This document shows positions 1 to 8,986 of a stretch of DNA of 64,000 nucleotides, piece by piece (the first letter of the stretch is position 1; the number at the start of each line of letters is the position of its first letter). The stretch is from the NCBI GenBank assembly GCA_949592205.1, contig CATIUR010000003.1:82919001-82983000 (forward strand). Direction: 5' to 3'. Source of the DNA: Helichrysum umbraculigerum. Its lineage: Eukaryota; Streptophyta; Magnoliopsida; Asterales; Asteraceae. Below the pieces are notes generated by a model. That model ran no database searches. It was not told where the DNA came from and worked only from the letters and a program-made list of their open reading frames with translations. The position numbers and the translations under genes are program-made.

Positions 1-124
1 CCCAATTATCTCACACTGGTTGAGACCGGGAGCTCGTATGCTATTCGTTACTTTAAACAGATAAATTAATATAACTTCACTTACTTGAGGCAAATTCTTA
101 AATAGAACACTTATTTCGTAGGAA

Positions 125-763
125 ATGACAACTCACTCCGTCAACAACCCTACACTGCAAAATGAACTGCTCAGTGAGGAACCGAAGATGTTTCCTTACC
201 TCCTCGAACTCGAGTGTGATACAGAACACTCCGCTGAATCAGCAGCAGCACCTGCCCCTCCTGCTGCTCTAACTGCTGCAAAAGCATCAGCTGATGAAAC
301 CTTGACTGCTGAATCAGTCAGCCACCTTAACCAAACTATTGATTCGCTGCGAAAACAACTTACTGAAGCACGGGAAGACATTGATGACCTACGACGAATT
401 GCTTTCCAAAATGACATACGTATGCGTGAGTACGAGCTACGTGTGATAGCTTTAGAAAACCCTACTTCACCACCAACTTCACAAAGTACTCCTACTGAAG
501 AGGATACCGACACTGACTGTACGTCACCCCCAGCAAAAAGGGTGAAGATTACTCCCTCCAACTCTTCAGGAAATTACTTGGGAAAGAAACCTTTCTGTTC
601 CCGATGCACTCGGCATCATGAAGGACCGTGTACCATACCCACCGGTCGATGCAAATCCTACCCTAAAAGTACGAATCCTCCTAAGGTGAACCTCTGCTTC
701 AACTGTGGGAGTGCTGGCCATCTCAAGGCCCAATGCCCACTACCATCAGGCAACAAAATTTAG
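125..763 (+). CDS. gag: Compact gag-like protein: coiled coil plus two zinc knuckles
   Basis: The 212-residue ORF starts at an ATG two codons after an in-frame TAG, so the start is credible. Residues 40-65 are alanine/proline-rich. Residues about 67-112 (SHLNQTIDSLRKQL onward) look like a coiled coil. A low-complexity Ser/Thr/Pro stretch follows, then a basic PPAKRVK patch. The C-terminus has a CSRCTRHHEGPC knuckle near residues 158-169 and a canonical CCHC knuckle (CFNCGSAGHLKAQC) near 192-205. The knuckle pair resembles the gag C-terminus of Tekay-1 in this window (CSKCNRHHDGPC). The usual Retrotrans_gag core with its WW motif is missing, so this is gag reduced to a multimerisation coil plus nucleic-acid-binding tail. 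It probably binds element RNA. No pol follows, so enzymes would have to come from an autonomous Tekay. Confidence 0.75.
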   Translation: MTTHSVNNPTLQNELLSEEPKMFPYLLELECDTEHSAESAAAPAPPAALTAAKASADETLTAESVSHLNQTIDSLRKQLTEAREDIDDLRRIAFQNDIRMREYELRVIALENPTSPPTSQSTPTEEDTDTDCTSPPAKRVKITPSNSSGNYLGKKPFCSRCTRHHEGPCTIPTGRCKSYPKSTNPPKVNLCFNCGSAGHLKAQCPLPSGNKI

Positions 764-887
764 GGTACGTTACCACCTGACAACTACTTGATCTCAAACG
801 CTGTAGGACCTACCCTACTACTGTAGGCTACTAGTACAAAATTGTAGCTACTTGACTGGTATAGAACTACCGATTACTACTTCGAAC

Positions 888-923
888 AAATTTCGGGACG
901 AAATTTTATTAACAAAGGGAGAA
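888..923 (+). promoter_or_regulatory. Conserved pre-LTR hairpin and polypurine tract of element A
   Basis: AAATTTCG (888-895) and CGAAATTT (899-906) form a perfect 8 bp stem with a GGA loop. A purine-rich tract (AACAAAGGGAGAA, 911-923) then touches the LTR and would prime plus-strand DNA synthesis. The same AAATTTCGGGACGAAATT block precedes the polypurine tract of Tekay-2 on the minus strand (61133-61150), which ties A to the Tekay lineage. Confidence 0.75.
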
Positions 924-3854
924 TGTAACAACCCCAAAATTAGGATCAATTTAAAATTTTCCTAATTTCGTGATTATTACTTGTATATAATATGAAATAG
1001 GATTATATACGTTATTTACTTTATATATATATATGGATGGAATATATATATATACGCGTATACGATTCGTACTTATCGTATGAAACTACAATTGTACAAA
1101 CTTGCGGACATTGGTAAAACAACTATTAAATAATGTTAATTTATTTAATTACTTTAATTACCATTTTATATTATGTTTATAATATAACGGAAAAATGTAC
1201 GTTTTAATTAAAACGTCACCGAACTCTCCGAAAACTCGACCAACCGACAAAACAAACTAAGTTATGATTTGTAACTTGAAAACTTGTATTTTGATAAAAT
1301 ACTTGAACTAAATTATCGGATATTATTACGTATATTTAATCACGTATAAAAAGATTTTAACGTTTAAACAACCGGGGAAACGAACACCGCACGGAGCGCG
1401 TACGCGAGGAAACAAAATTGGTGAGATCCACACATGGTGGACCCCACCATGGGCCGGCCTAGGTGAGGGGGCATTAAGCCTCACCCCTTTCTCCTTTCCC
1501 ACACTCAAACACAAACACCACTCCCTCCATTATTCTCTCTCTCTCTCTCTACGGTTTCTCTCTCTCTCTCTCTCTAAAACCCACACTAAAACACCCTAAA
1601 AACACCATTAAAACACCTCGGAGGCTAGGCTCGGTTTGGAGAAAAGTGATCACGAGAACGGGGGCTACAAACCTATCTTTTCGGATTTTCGTTTCGACAA
1701 CTTTGTAAGTTTTCCGGCGACCCGAAACTTTTCCGATTACATTTATTTTGCTAGATTATTGTTTCCCTAACTTAGTAATGTCCAAATATGTAATTTAAAC
1801 TCGTTTTTGAACACGTTAACGTAAATGTCGGTTTTGGTCATTTTAAAGAAAACGACGCCACAAACATTAAAAATGAATACCAATAGTTATTATGAACTTA
1901 ATACAACATATTAAAACTAGTATAAAAGTTCTAGACCCAACGGAAACCGGAAAATACGTTTTCGGAAACTAAATTTCCGAACAGACCTCTTGTGTCGCAT
2001 CGGACCGAAATTTCATGCGACACAACGCTATGTCGCAAGTTATGTCGCACGTTATGTCGCAATGTGTGCGACACAACGCTTATGTCGCATTATATGTCGT
2101 ACCATCTACGACACAAAATTTACTTATCGCTTGATTGCGACACAACGACTATGTCGTATCGTTGTGTCGTACCCTTGTCTGCGACACAACCATTGTGTCG
2201 CATAAACACGAAATCGGAAACAAATCCATACGACACAGACTTTATGTCGCATACGGTCTGCGACACAATCCTTGTGTCGCAGAAAGCCCAGATCAGAAAA
2301 CAAAATATATTCTAAGTGTGGGAATCACTTTTCAACTACTAAATCAAATACGATGCTACTTATACCTGAAAATACTATACATTTGAAAGTATACAACAAC
2401 ACTTGAATACGTACAAGACTATACTAAACTAAAAGTGAGATTTCACTCACACACGCGTACGGGATTACACTTGGAAATACTTAGGAGATTACACTCCAAC
2501 GAACATACACTTGTACATTACACGGGATTACATCCGATACAAACTTACAAGTTCACTCACTAGTTACGTGCTGGATTACACGTTAACTGATACGAACATA
2601 CATACGAATACTTACGAGGTTTCACTCGTACCCTTTGGGGTCTAAGCCCATTGGAACGTACACAAACGATACAGGTTGTAATACAAACAAACGATCATAC
2701 GAGTATACTTTACAACTGTACCACTACTATGAATACATAATAATAATGGATGGAATTATTATTATACACCGATAACAAACGGACAGTACAACTTTTATAC
2801 AAACTACGATTTACAAACGATTACAAACTTACAAACAAACTAATGGACATTAACTAGTTTGGGAACAACTAGCGTGGATACTTTACAAGTATTCCATTTA
2901 CTTACTAAACCTTATGCGTATTAGGACGCTAAGGGTTGCTAGTTCGGGATACTACTTGCTTACTTACTGCATTATCTGCCAGACTCAGGTGAGTCTCACA
3001 GCCCCTACTTTACTGTTTTTACTCAGGGGTGAGATGCATTACTGTTTTACATGAACACACAAAACTTACTTGCTGCCATGATTTACTTACTGTATGAGAT
3101 TACGAATACGCCAACTGCATGAGTTTACGACTAATCCAATGAAATCCTCCTGAACCATGGTTGTTAGTTATGTGATAAGCGCGAGTTTTAGTATATGGAT
3201 CCATATGGGACTGACAATCCCCGCCCGGGGTAGCAAGCACTACCACGAACCGTTCCTGTAGAAACGGGCGTTTCTTACTCGTTCCATATGAATGTTTTGG
3301 ATTACATTCATGAGGGGGTACCTATATTTACTGTACGTTAAGCTTCAACTATGGTGGCTCATGGCAATTGTATCAAACGGTTAGCATAACCTGCAACCAC
3401 CACTTATTAAACTTAAGTTAACGATGAGCATAACCTGTGATCGTTAATTACTGGCTGGCTATGATTTACAAATACTACTTGTGTGTTCAAACTGTTTACT
3501 TACTTACAAACCTGTGAGATTCACCAACCTTTTTGGTAGTCCGTTTTAGTAATGCTTCTCAGGTACACAGCATCAGTAGGGATGCCCAGCAGGATAAGCC
3601 TTCTTAGCTCGAGTCGCATGCATTTACAAGCTTGGAGATTTTTATACATTACTTTTGTACTAGTTGTTATGTATTAGAATCTCTAGGAATTTACTTGAAC
3701 TCGAGCTTGTATTTTGAAACTATTTATGTATTAATGTAATAACTTTTCGAACGTCTCATTTAGAGTCGTTCACTGTATCCTTTGTGCTTGTGATTATTGA
3801 TTAGTAACACCCAAAACGTCGCTTCCGCAAACTGTTAAATTTGGGGGTGTTACA
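924..3854 (+). repeat. 3' LTR of element A (2931 bp)
   Basis: The LTR begins TGTAACAACCCC and ends GGGGGTGTTACA, an inverted terminal pair typical of the TGTrACACCCC LTRs of Tekay elements. A GTGGACCCCAC palindrome lies at 1437-1447. A pyrimidine (CT)n tract lies at about 1530-1577, probably near the transcription start. A hairpin array lies at 1990-2285. The rest (about 2290-3840) is AT-rich with runs of TACGA/TTACA-like words and no credible ORF. There is a (TA)n stretch at 1020-1055. Confidence 0.85.
1990..2285 (+). repeat. Hairpin array, TTGTGTCGCA type
   Basis: About ten copies of TGTCGCA/TGCGACA alternate in orientation. Two perfect hairpins have 10 bp arms TGCGACACAA and TTGTGTCGCA with 3 nt loops (2180-2202 and 2259-2281). 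Others are imperfect. The array lies about 550 bp downstream of the probable promoter palindrome, so it should be transcribed. The short ORFs that overlap it are translations of the repeat and are not genes. Confidence 0.85.
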
Positions 3855-6369
3855 ACTTTGGATTTAGCAAAGGTTTTTGCTCAACAGTACTCTGTTTCTC
3901 AACAGGTTTGGGAGAGTTTGAGTGATGCCTTGATGGAGAATAAGAAAAATATTTTCTAAAAACATTTGAACGAGGCATATTTCTCCCAAAATGTTGAGTT
4001 GAAAGCTTTGGACAGTCACGAATTAAATGTCCTTGTCTCTTACAGTAGAAACAAGAATGATGCTCAACAAACGGTTGAGGGTGAGGACTAACTGATTTAG
4101 GTCTTTTAAAATCAGCACTTCTTGAACATGAACACTGGTGTGAGCAAGTTGTAGAAGGTACTTGCTTTGGTTGATGGTTTGAAGAGGATGGTTTGTTAGT
4201 TAAAGAATTTTCTTTTTCATTTCTCTTCAAAATTTTCTCAGGGGAATGTGATTTTAATGAAGATTTTTCTTCCAAAACCTTTTCTTTAAGCTTTTTGTTT
4301 TGAACCTGAATGACGGGTTCATTTGTCAAAATGACATTTTCAGTTTTTACATCAACCTTTTTGAGCTCAGGATATTCCTGTTAAGTTACATCCTCTACCT
4401 TAACGACCTCCACATTACTAACAGGAGGTGAATTCTCAGACTTAACAAAAATAGGCAAAGGATACTCTGGCCGTTTAGTTTTCTCCTTTGCCTCCCTCTT
4501 TGGCTTTGCTTCTTTATTATTGGTAGCTGACCAAGATGAGTAGTCAGCTAAAACTTCTTTGGTTCCTTCCTTAACAGGCTTAGGATAATAGTTAGTGGGA
4601 GGTGGATATCCAATTCCCGCTTTACCTATTGGCCTTGGCTTGTCAACGATTTCATCAAAGATTTTATGAGAATTTGCAAAACTTGTGACTCCCTTTTTAA
4701 AATTGTCAGACTCAGATTTTAACTCAGAAAGCTCTTTATTTAACAACTCAATTTCAGTTAAATAGCTCTTAATGGCATCTTGTTGACTGAAAACTTTAGC
4801 TTTATATTTCTCAGTGTCAAACTTATGAGCCTCAACTTCCTTTTCATAAAGTATTTCATTAGCTTTTAGAAACTTGTTTGATTCAGTTAGTTTAACAACT
4901 TTTTCTCGCAAGTCCATATTATCTATTTGACAGCGTTTTAAAGAAGCATCCAAAGCAATACAAGAAATACAACTTAAAGGTTCCTCAGGTTCATTTTGTA
5001 CCTCAGGAATGATGTGAGCCATGAGACCTAGCTGATATTGCTCAGCTTGTGCACTCCAATCAGTGTTTGTAGGCTCAAACACCACAAGAGCATCCGTTGC
5101 TCCAACCTTAGCTTTCTCCTTTCGAGGGGTCTTGGGAGGATCAGGCTTTGTGAGACCAGAAGGAGGCATTTTTGGCTTTTCACATTCACGAGCAAAATGT
5201 CCCAAATTCTGACAGTTGTAACATCGGACCTTGCTCTTATCAAATCCAAAGCTTGATTTTCCATTTCCATCTAAACTCTTGCGCCCTGTCCTTTGCAAGA
5301 ATTTCTGCACTCTCCTGGAGATCATAGCTATGCTCCAGTTCAAATCCATCTGTTCGAGATCATCATCGTCCAGCTGTCCGTAATCCTCTTTAGTCAGTGC
5401 CAAAGTAGTGTTTGGTTGTGAAACCAAATCTTTGTAAGAAATAAGAAAGGCTGTATAGATTGCAGCCTGTTCCTCAATGGCCGGTGTTATGGCAACCTGC
5501 TGGGTTTGAGAGCCCTGTGAAGTTCTAGCTGAATAAACTGATGGATTAGTTCCTGCTGAACTAGATGACGAGTTGATATCAGACACGAAAGCAATGCTAC
5601 CAAAATTTTTCCCAGTAGAATTTCCTTTTCCACTATAAAGTGACGGATCTTGAACAACACCCCCGGACTTACATTCTTTCTTCTTCAGCTCCATTGCATA
5701 TGCTTGAAGAATCCCAATTAATCTATCCAACTTCATAGTTTCCAATTCTCCACCTTCTTTTAAAAATTGAACCTTTATATCCCATTCTTTAGGTAGAGAA
5801 TCCAAGAGTTTCTTGTTAACTTCACTGTCAGTCAAAGTATAACCACCCTCCTTCAACTCATTAACTATCTGTGAGTACCTAGTGAACAACCTGGGTGATG
5901 TATCATCTGGCAGGATATCAAACAAATCATATTGTTTCTTGACTAACTCTAGCTTGGCTTCTTTGTAATCTTCATTTCCACCACATCTGGTTTCTATAGC
6001 TTTCCAAAGATCATAAGTCATTTCATGATGTTTAAATAACCTTAAGACATCAGGAAGTAAGCACATACATATAGAGGAATGTGCTTTTCTTTCAATTAAG
6101 TACTCTTTACGTTCATCCGGAGTCATTGCCTTAAAGGTTTTAGGAGGAGGGACTGGTCGGTGAGTACCCTCAGCGACAGGATGATTATATCTTTCCAAAA
6201 TCGGTCCCCATAATTCTGGGCAATGAAAGTCTATGTATTGTTCATATCTTGTTCGCCAGTATAGAGAATCCATATCAGCAGCAAAAAGAGGAGGTTTATT
6301 ACTGGTACCGACATCATTGTTGTGTCTCATCATCTCTTTAAAGCTTTGAAAACTTTCCTTATCAGACAT
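3855..6369 (-). pseudogene. gag: Sirevirus gag (UBN2, two CCHC knuckles), one nonsense codon, truncated
   Basis: This is the capsid/nucleocapsid precursor of element B, starting at the ATG at 6369. Residues about 60-230 fit the UBN2 (copia gag) domain. A CCHC knuckle (CYNCQNLGHFAREC) is near residue 380. Residues about 470-560 are predicted coiled coil. The frame is open for 662 codons, then meets one TAA (4381-4383). It stays open in the same frame through 17 more codons and another 159 residues with a second CCHC knuckle (CFYCKRQGHLIRDC), until element A cuts it at 3855. Large size, two knuckles and an internal coiled coil match the other Sirevirus gag in this window (46058-48778). The TAA may be simple decay. 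Confidence 0.85.
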
Positions 6370-7073
6370 TGTTGAAATGAACCTGTAAAATCAACTTAAA
6401 ACAAAACTAGAAAGCTGATTAGTAACAAAGGCGTCACTTGGTAAGTGACACACCTAAGTGTCGCAAAGAGTAGCGGCACTGGGTAAGTGACGCTATCGAG
6501 TGACGAATAAATGAACACAGCGACACTAGAGATTAGTGTCGTATAATCAAGAAGTGAGGCACTCAAGTGACGGACTTGAGTGACGCTCAGCAATAACAGG
6601 CGTCACTAAGATAAGTGACGCTTTGATTGACTGACAGAATTAAACACGTCACTGGTAGCAAGTGACGGATGACACACAAGTGTCATCCGAAGTGACGCAA
6701 TTAAGTGTCGGTAAGAACAGTAGGCGTCACTAAGATAAGTGACGGATAATCCTCAAGTGATATTACTGAGTGACGTACTTGAATGTCGTTAAAACCCTAA
6801 TTGCACCTTAGAGAAGTGTCGCTCGAAGTGCCGCAAAAAGTGACGAAGTGACACTTCGAGTGACGCAGAAACGGCTGTGAACCCCAAAAAGTCGAATTTT
6901 CGTAAACCTAATGAAAATTCTTGAATCCCAGTCTAACGAAACCTGTAATACTTGATTCAAAACGTAATAATGGCACCAAATCAATCCAAATATTGCTAGA
7001 ATATCTATGATCTTCACACAATCGAACCGAAAAGCTTCCAATACACGAACACACGTCGATCAAATCACCTAAT
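6370..7073 (-). other. Transcribed 5' leader of element B, no ORF
   Basis: About 700 nt separate the primer-binding site from the gag ATG, much longer than the 82 nt leader of the right-hand Sirevirus. The half nearest gag (6420-6855) is filled by a hairpin array. The rest (6856-7073) is AT-rich with no support for coding. Confidence 0.7.
6420..6855 (-). repeat. Hairpin array, GTGACGC/GTGTCGC type, in the leader of element B
   Basis: More than twenty AAGTGACG or AAGTGTCG words and their reverse complements crowd this stretch. Examples are arms GCGTCACT (6600-6607) with AGTGACGC (6614-6621), and GGATGACAC (6667-6675) with GTGTCATCC (6680-6688). The second is a perfect 9 bp stem with a different arm sequence, so pairing rather than one fixed word is kept. 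Confidence 0.85.
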
Positions 7074-7086
7074 GGCTCTGATACCA
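7074..7086 (-). promoter_or_regulatory. Primer-binding site of element B
   Basis: The minus strand reads TGGTATCAGAGCC, complementary to the 3' end of initiator methionine tRNA, 2 bp inside the LTR. This fixes the element's orientation and the LTR end at 7089. Confidence 0.9.
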
Positions 7087-7088
7087 GT

Positions 7089-7538
7089 TGAAAGTCCCTT
7101 TTGACTTGGATCTAGATGACTGATAACTCTTATTGATTGGCGGAATCAATCAATTGCAAGAACAAGTAATAAACTCAAACCGAAAACAACGAATCAATCA
7201 AAGTAAACGAGTATATTAGCTTGTAAATCGTATTGGAACCGTTTACAGAAGTGTTTAGTCGACAAATGGTGCTAGGGTTTCGTCAACCCTAGCCGAAAAC
7301 CCGTAGGTTTCAATTTATACTAAAACTAATTCGGCAGACATGCGTCACTTGGGAAGTGTCGCATGTCACCGCCCTCGTGCGTCACTTACCTAAGTGACGC
7401 TATGCGACACTAAGGCAAGTGTCGCCTAACACAGAAGCTAAGTGTCGCTATATACTAAAATGACTTTTCTATCACAATCAACTAACGACACTTACAACTC
7501 GATAGACCAACTGACAGACACACTAAAATGCATCAACA
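7089..7538 (-). repeat. 5' LTR of element B (450 bp)
   Basis: Read on the minus strand, the LTR starts TGTTGATGC and ends GGGACTTTCA beside the primer-binding site. A TATA-like TATAAATTG lies at 7311-7319. A hairpin cluster (7339-7455) lies upstream of it in U3, including a perfect pair GCGTCACTT (7379-7387) and AAGTGACGC (7392-7400). The outer end is fixed by where homology to Tekay integrase resumes (about 7545). Confidence 0.8.
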
Positions 7539-7544
7539 GCGAGC

Positions 7545-8588
7545 GACACTTACGACCGTACAGTGCCTTGAATGGTGCAGCCTTAATGCTGGAATGATAA
7601 CTGTTGTTGTACGAAAACTCGCACAACGGTAGATGGTTTTCCTAGTTCGCACCAAAATCAACTACACAGGCTCGTAGCATATCTTCCAGTGTTTGAATTG
7701 TACGTTCACTTTGGCCGTCGGTTTGAGGATGATATGCAGTACTCATATCCAAACCAGTACCAAGAGATCGTTGTAGTGATTGCCAAAAGTGAGATGTGAA
7801 ACGACTGTCTCTATCAGAGATAATTGAGATGGGGATGCCGTGTCGGGAAACAATTTCCTTGAGATAGAGTCGTGTGAGGCGTTCCATTTTATTGGTTTCC
7901 TTGATGGCGAGGAAATGAGCAGATTTTGTGAGTCGATCTACGATCACCCAAATGGTTTTAGAAGTTTTGTGATGAAATCCATGGAGATCTGCTCCCATTT
8001 TCATTGAGGGATTTCAAGTTGTTGGAGAAACCCGGAAGGTTTCTGATACTCGGCCTTAACCTTAGAACAGGTTAAGCATTTGCCGACATACGTGGCTATG
8101 TCAGCTTTCATGTTAGGCCACTAGTATAGTTCTGTGATACCGTGATACATCTTGTCAGATTCAGGATGTATAGAATAGCGAGATTTGTGAGCTTCATCCA
8201 TCACCAAATCTCGTATGTTGCCGAAGTTAGGTAACCATATTCGGTTAGAGAATTGTCGAGTACCGTTTGGTTTGGTCTCGAACTGTTTGTCCATGCCTCG
8301 CAAGGTTTCGTTTATGATGTTTTCGGGTTTGAGTGCTTCAAGTTGAGCAGTGAGGATTTGAGCAATAAGATTGTTGTGAATGTTCATGACGAGTGCTCGG
8401 AGTCGGAGAGGATTCGTGCGTTCTTTTCGACTTAAGGCATCGGCGACAACATTCGCTTTGCCTGGATGGTACCTGATTTCACAATCATAATCGGTAAGCG
8501 ACTCGACCCATCGACGTTACCTCATGTTTAGATCCTTCTGATCGAATATGTGTTGGAGACTTTTGTGATCGGTAAATATGGTACATCG
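7545..8588 (-). pseudogene. pol: Tekay-1 RNase H end and integrase fragment
   Basis: Minus-strand frames match the RNase H end and integrase of Tekay-2 (61890-62830). The order is the tail of RNase H, a spacer (NIHNNLIAQILTAQLEALKP), the HHCC zinc-binding region around 8045-8160, and the catalytic core with ISDRDSRF and the glutamate-bearing HPQTDGQSE. Several in-frame stops are present, for example after ITELY near 8121. The HHCC-to-core junction has a deletion. The fragment ends where element B inserted. At 8588 it is joined, through the AGTAC duplication, to the RNase H part at 16043. Confidence 0.85.
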
Positions 8589-8593
8589 AGTAC
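8589..8593. other. Left target-site duplication of array C (AGTAC)
   Basis: AGTAC here and at 16038-16042 flank array C. Removing the array and one copy rejoins the Tekay-1 RNase H sequence in register with Tekay-2. Confidence 0.9.
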
Positions 8594-8986
8594 CGTTAGG
8601 ATTTATTAATTTGATGAGACAAAATAAAAGATGCAAGTTGAGGGACTAAAGATGAATTGTTTTATTTTAATTAGTCTTCTACTATAATTATGATTTCTTG
8701 TAACCCTAAAGATCTCTATTATATAAAGAGACATAGGGACGTAGGTTTTGGTGTGCACACATAATGTAGACGTCTAGGGTTTTGATTTAGCCTCAAGATC
8801 AAGGTTTCTTGATCCTGTTGCAATTGTGTAACCGTTTTATTCTTATCAAATAAAATTGAGGCTTGAAGTGATAACATTGATGTGTTTTTTATTATTCCGC
8901 TGCATATTTTATCATTGTTATCATTGTTTGTTAATCCTAGATCAAGACCTAAAAAGTCTGAGCTTCAACGATCTTACATTTTCACA
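8594..8986 (+). repeat. Array C LTR 1
   Basis: The LTR runs from CGTTAGGATTT (TG mutated to CG at the outer end) to TTTTCACA. A TATA box (TATATAAA, 8720-8727) precedes the probable start site. The primer-binding site TGGTATCAGAGC follows at 8989-9000. Confidence 0.9.

Larger units (their letters stand above)
1..3854 (+). mobile_element. Element A: Tekay-derived gag-only LTR retrotransposon, 3' part
   Basis: This is the right-hand part of a plus-strand Ty3 element that runs off the left edge of the window. It shows a short gag-like ORF (125-763), about 160 bp of noncoding sequence, a Tekay-type hairpin motif and polypurine tract, and then a 2.93 kb LTR. No protease, RT, RNase H or integrase lies between gag and the 3' LTR, so pol is absent. 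This matches the TR-GAG class of non-autonomous elements. The tract after the LTR (3855-3859, ACTTT) should recur as the target duplication left of the window. It interrupts the gag-pol of element B. Bases 1-124 hold no ORF I can support. Confidence 0.8.
3855..7538 (-). mobile_element. Element B: Sirevirus-like Ty1/copia element, 5' part
   Basis: On the minus strand this holds a 450 bp LTR (7089-7538), an initiator-Met-type primer-binding site (7074-7086), a leader of about 700 nt and most of a large gag. The gag is cut at 3855 by element A, so pol, any env-like gene and the 3' LTR lie left of the window. B is inserted in the integrase of Tekay-1. The bases after its LTR (7539-7543, GCGAG) are the expected target duplication. 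Confidence 0.8.

Noticed and set aside
1990..2285. CRISPR-like array
   Set aside because: Repeats are inverted, irregularly spaced and in a plant LTR; no direct repeat-spacer structure.
1990..2386. Three overlapping ORFs rich in RHNxCV/CRT repeats
   Set aside because: They are translations of the TGTCGCA/TGCGACA repeat in several frames; the DNA hairpins explain the pattern.
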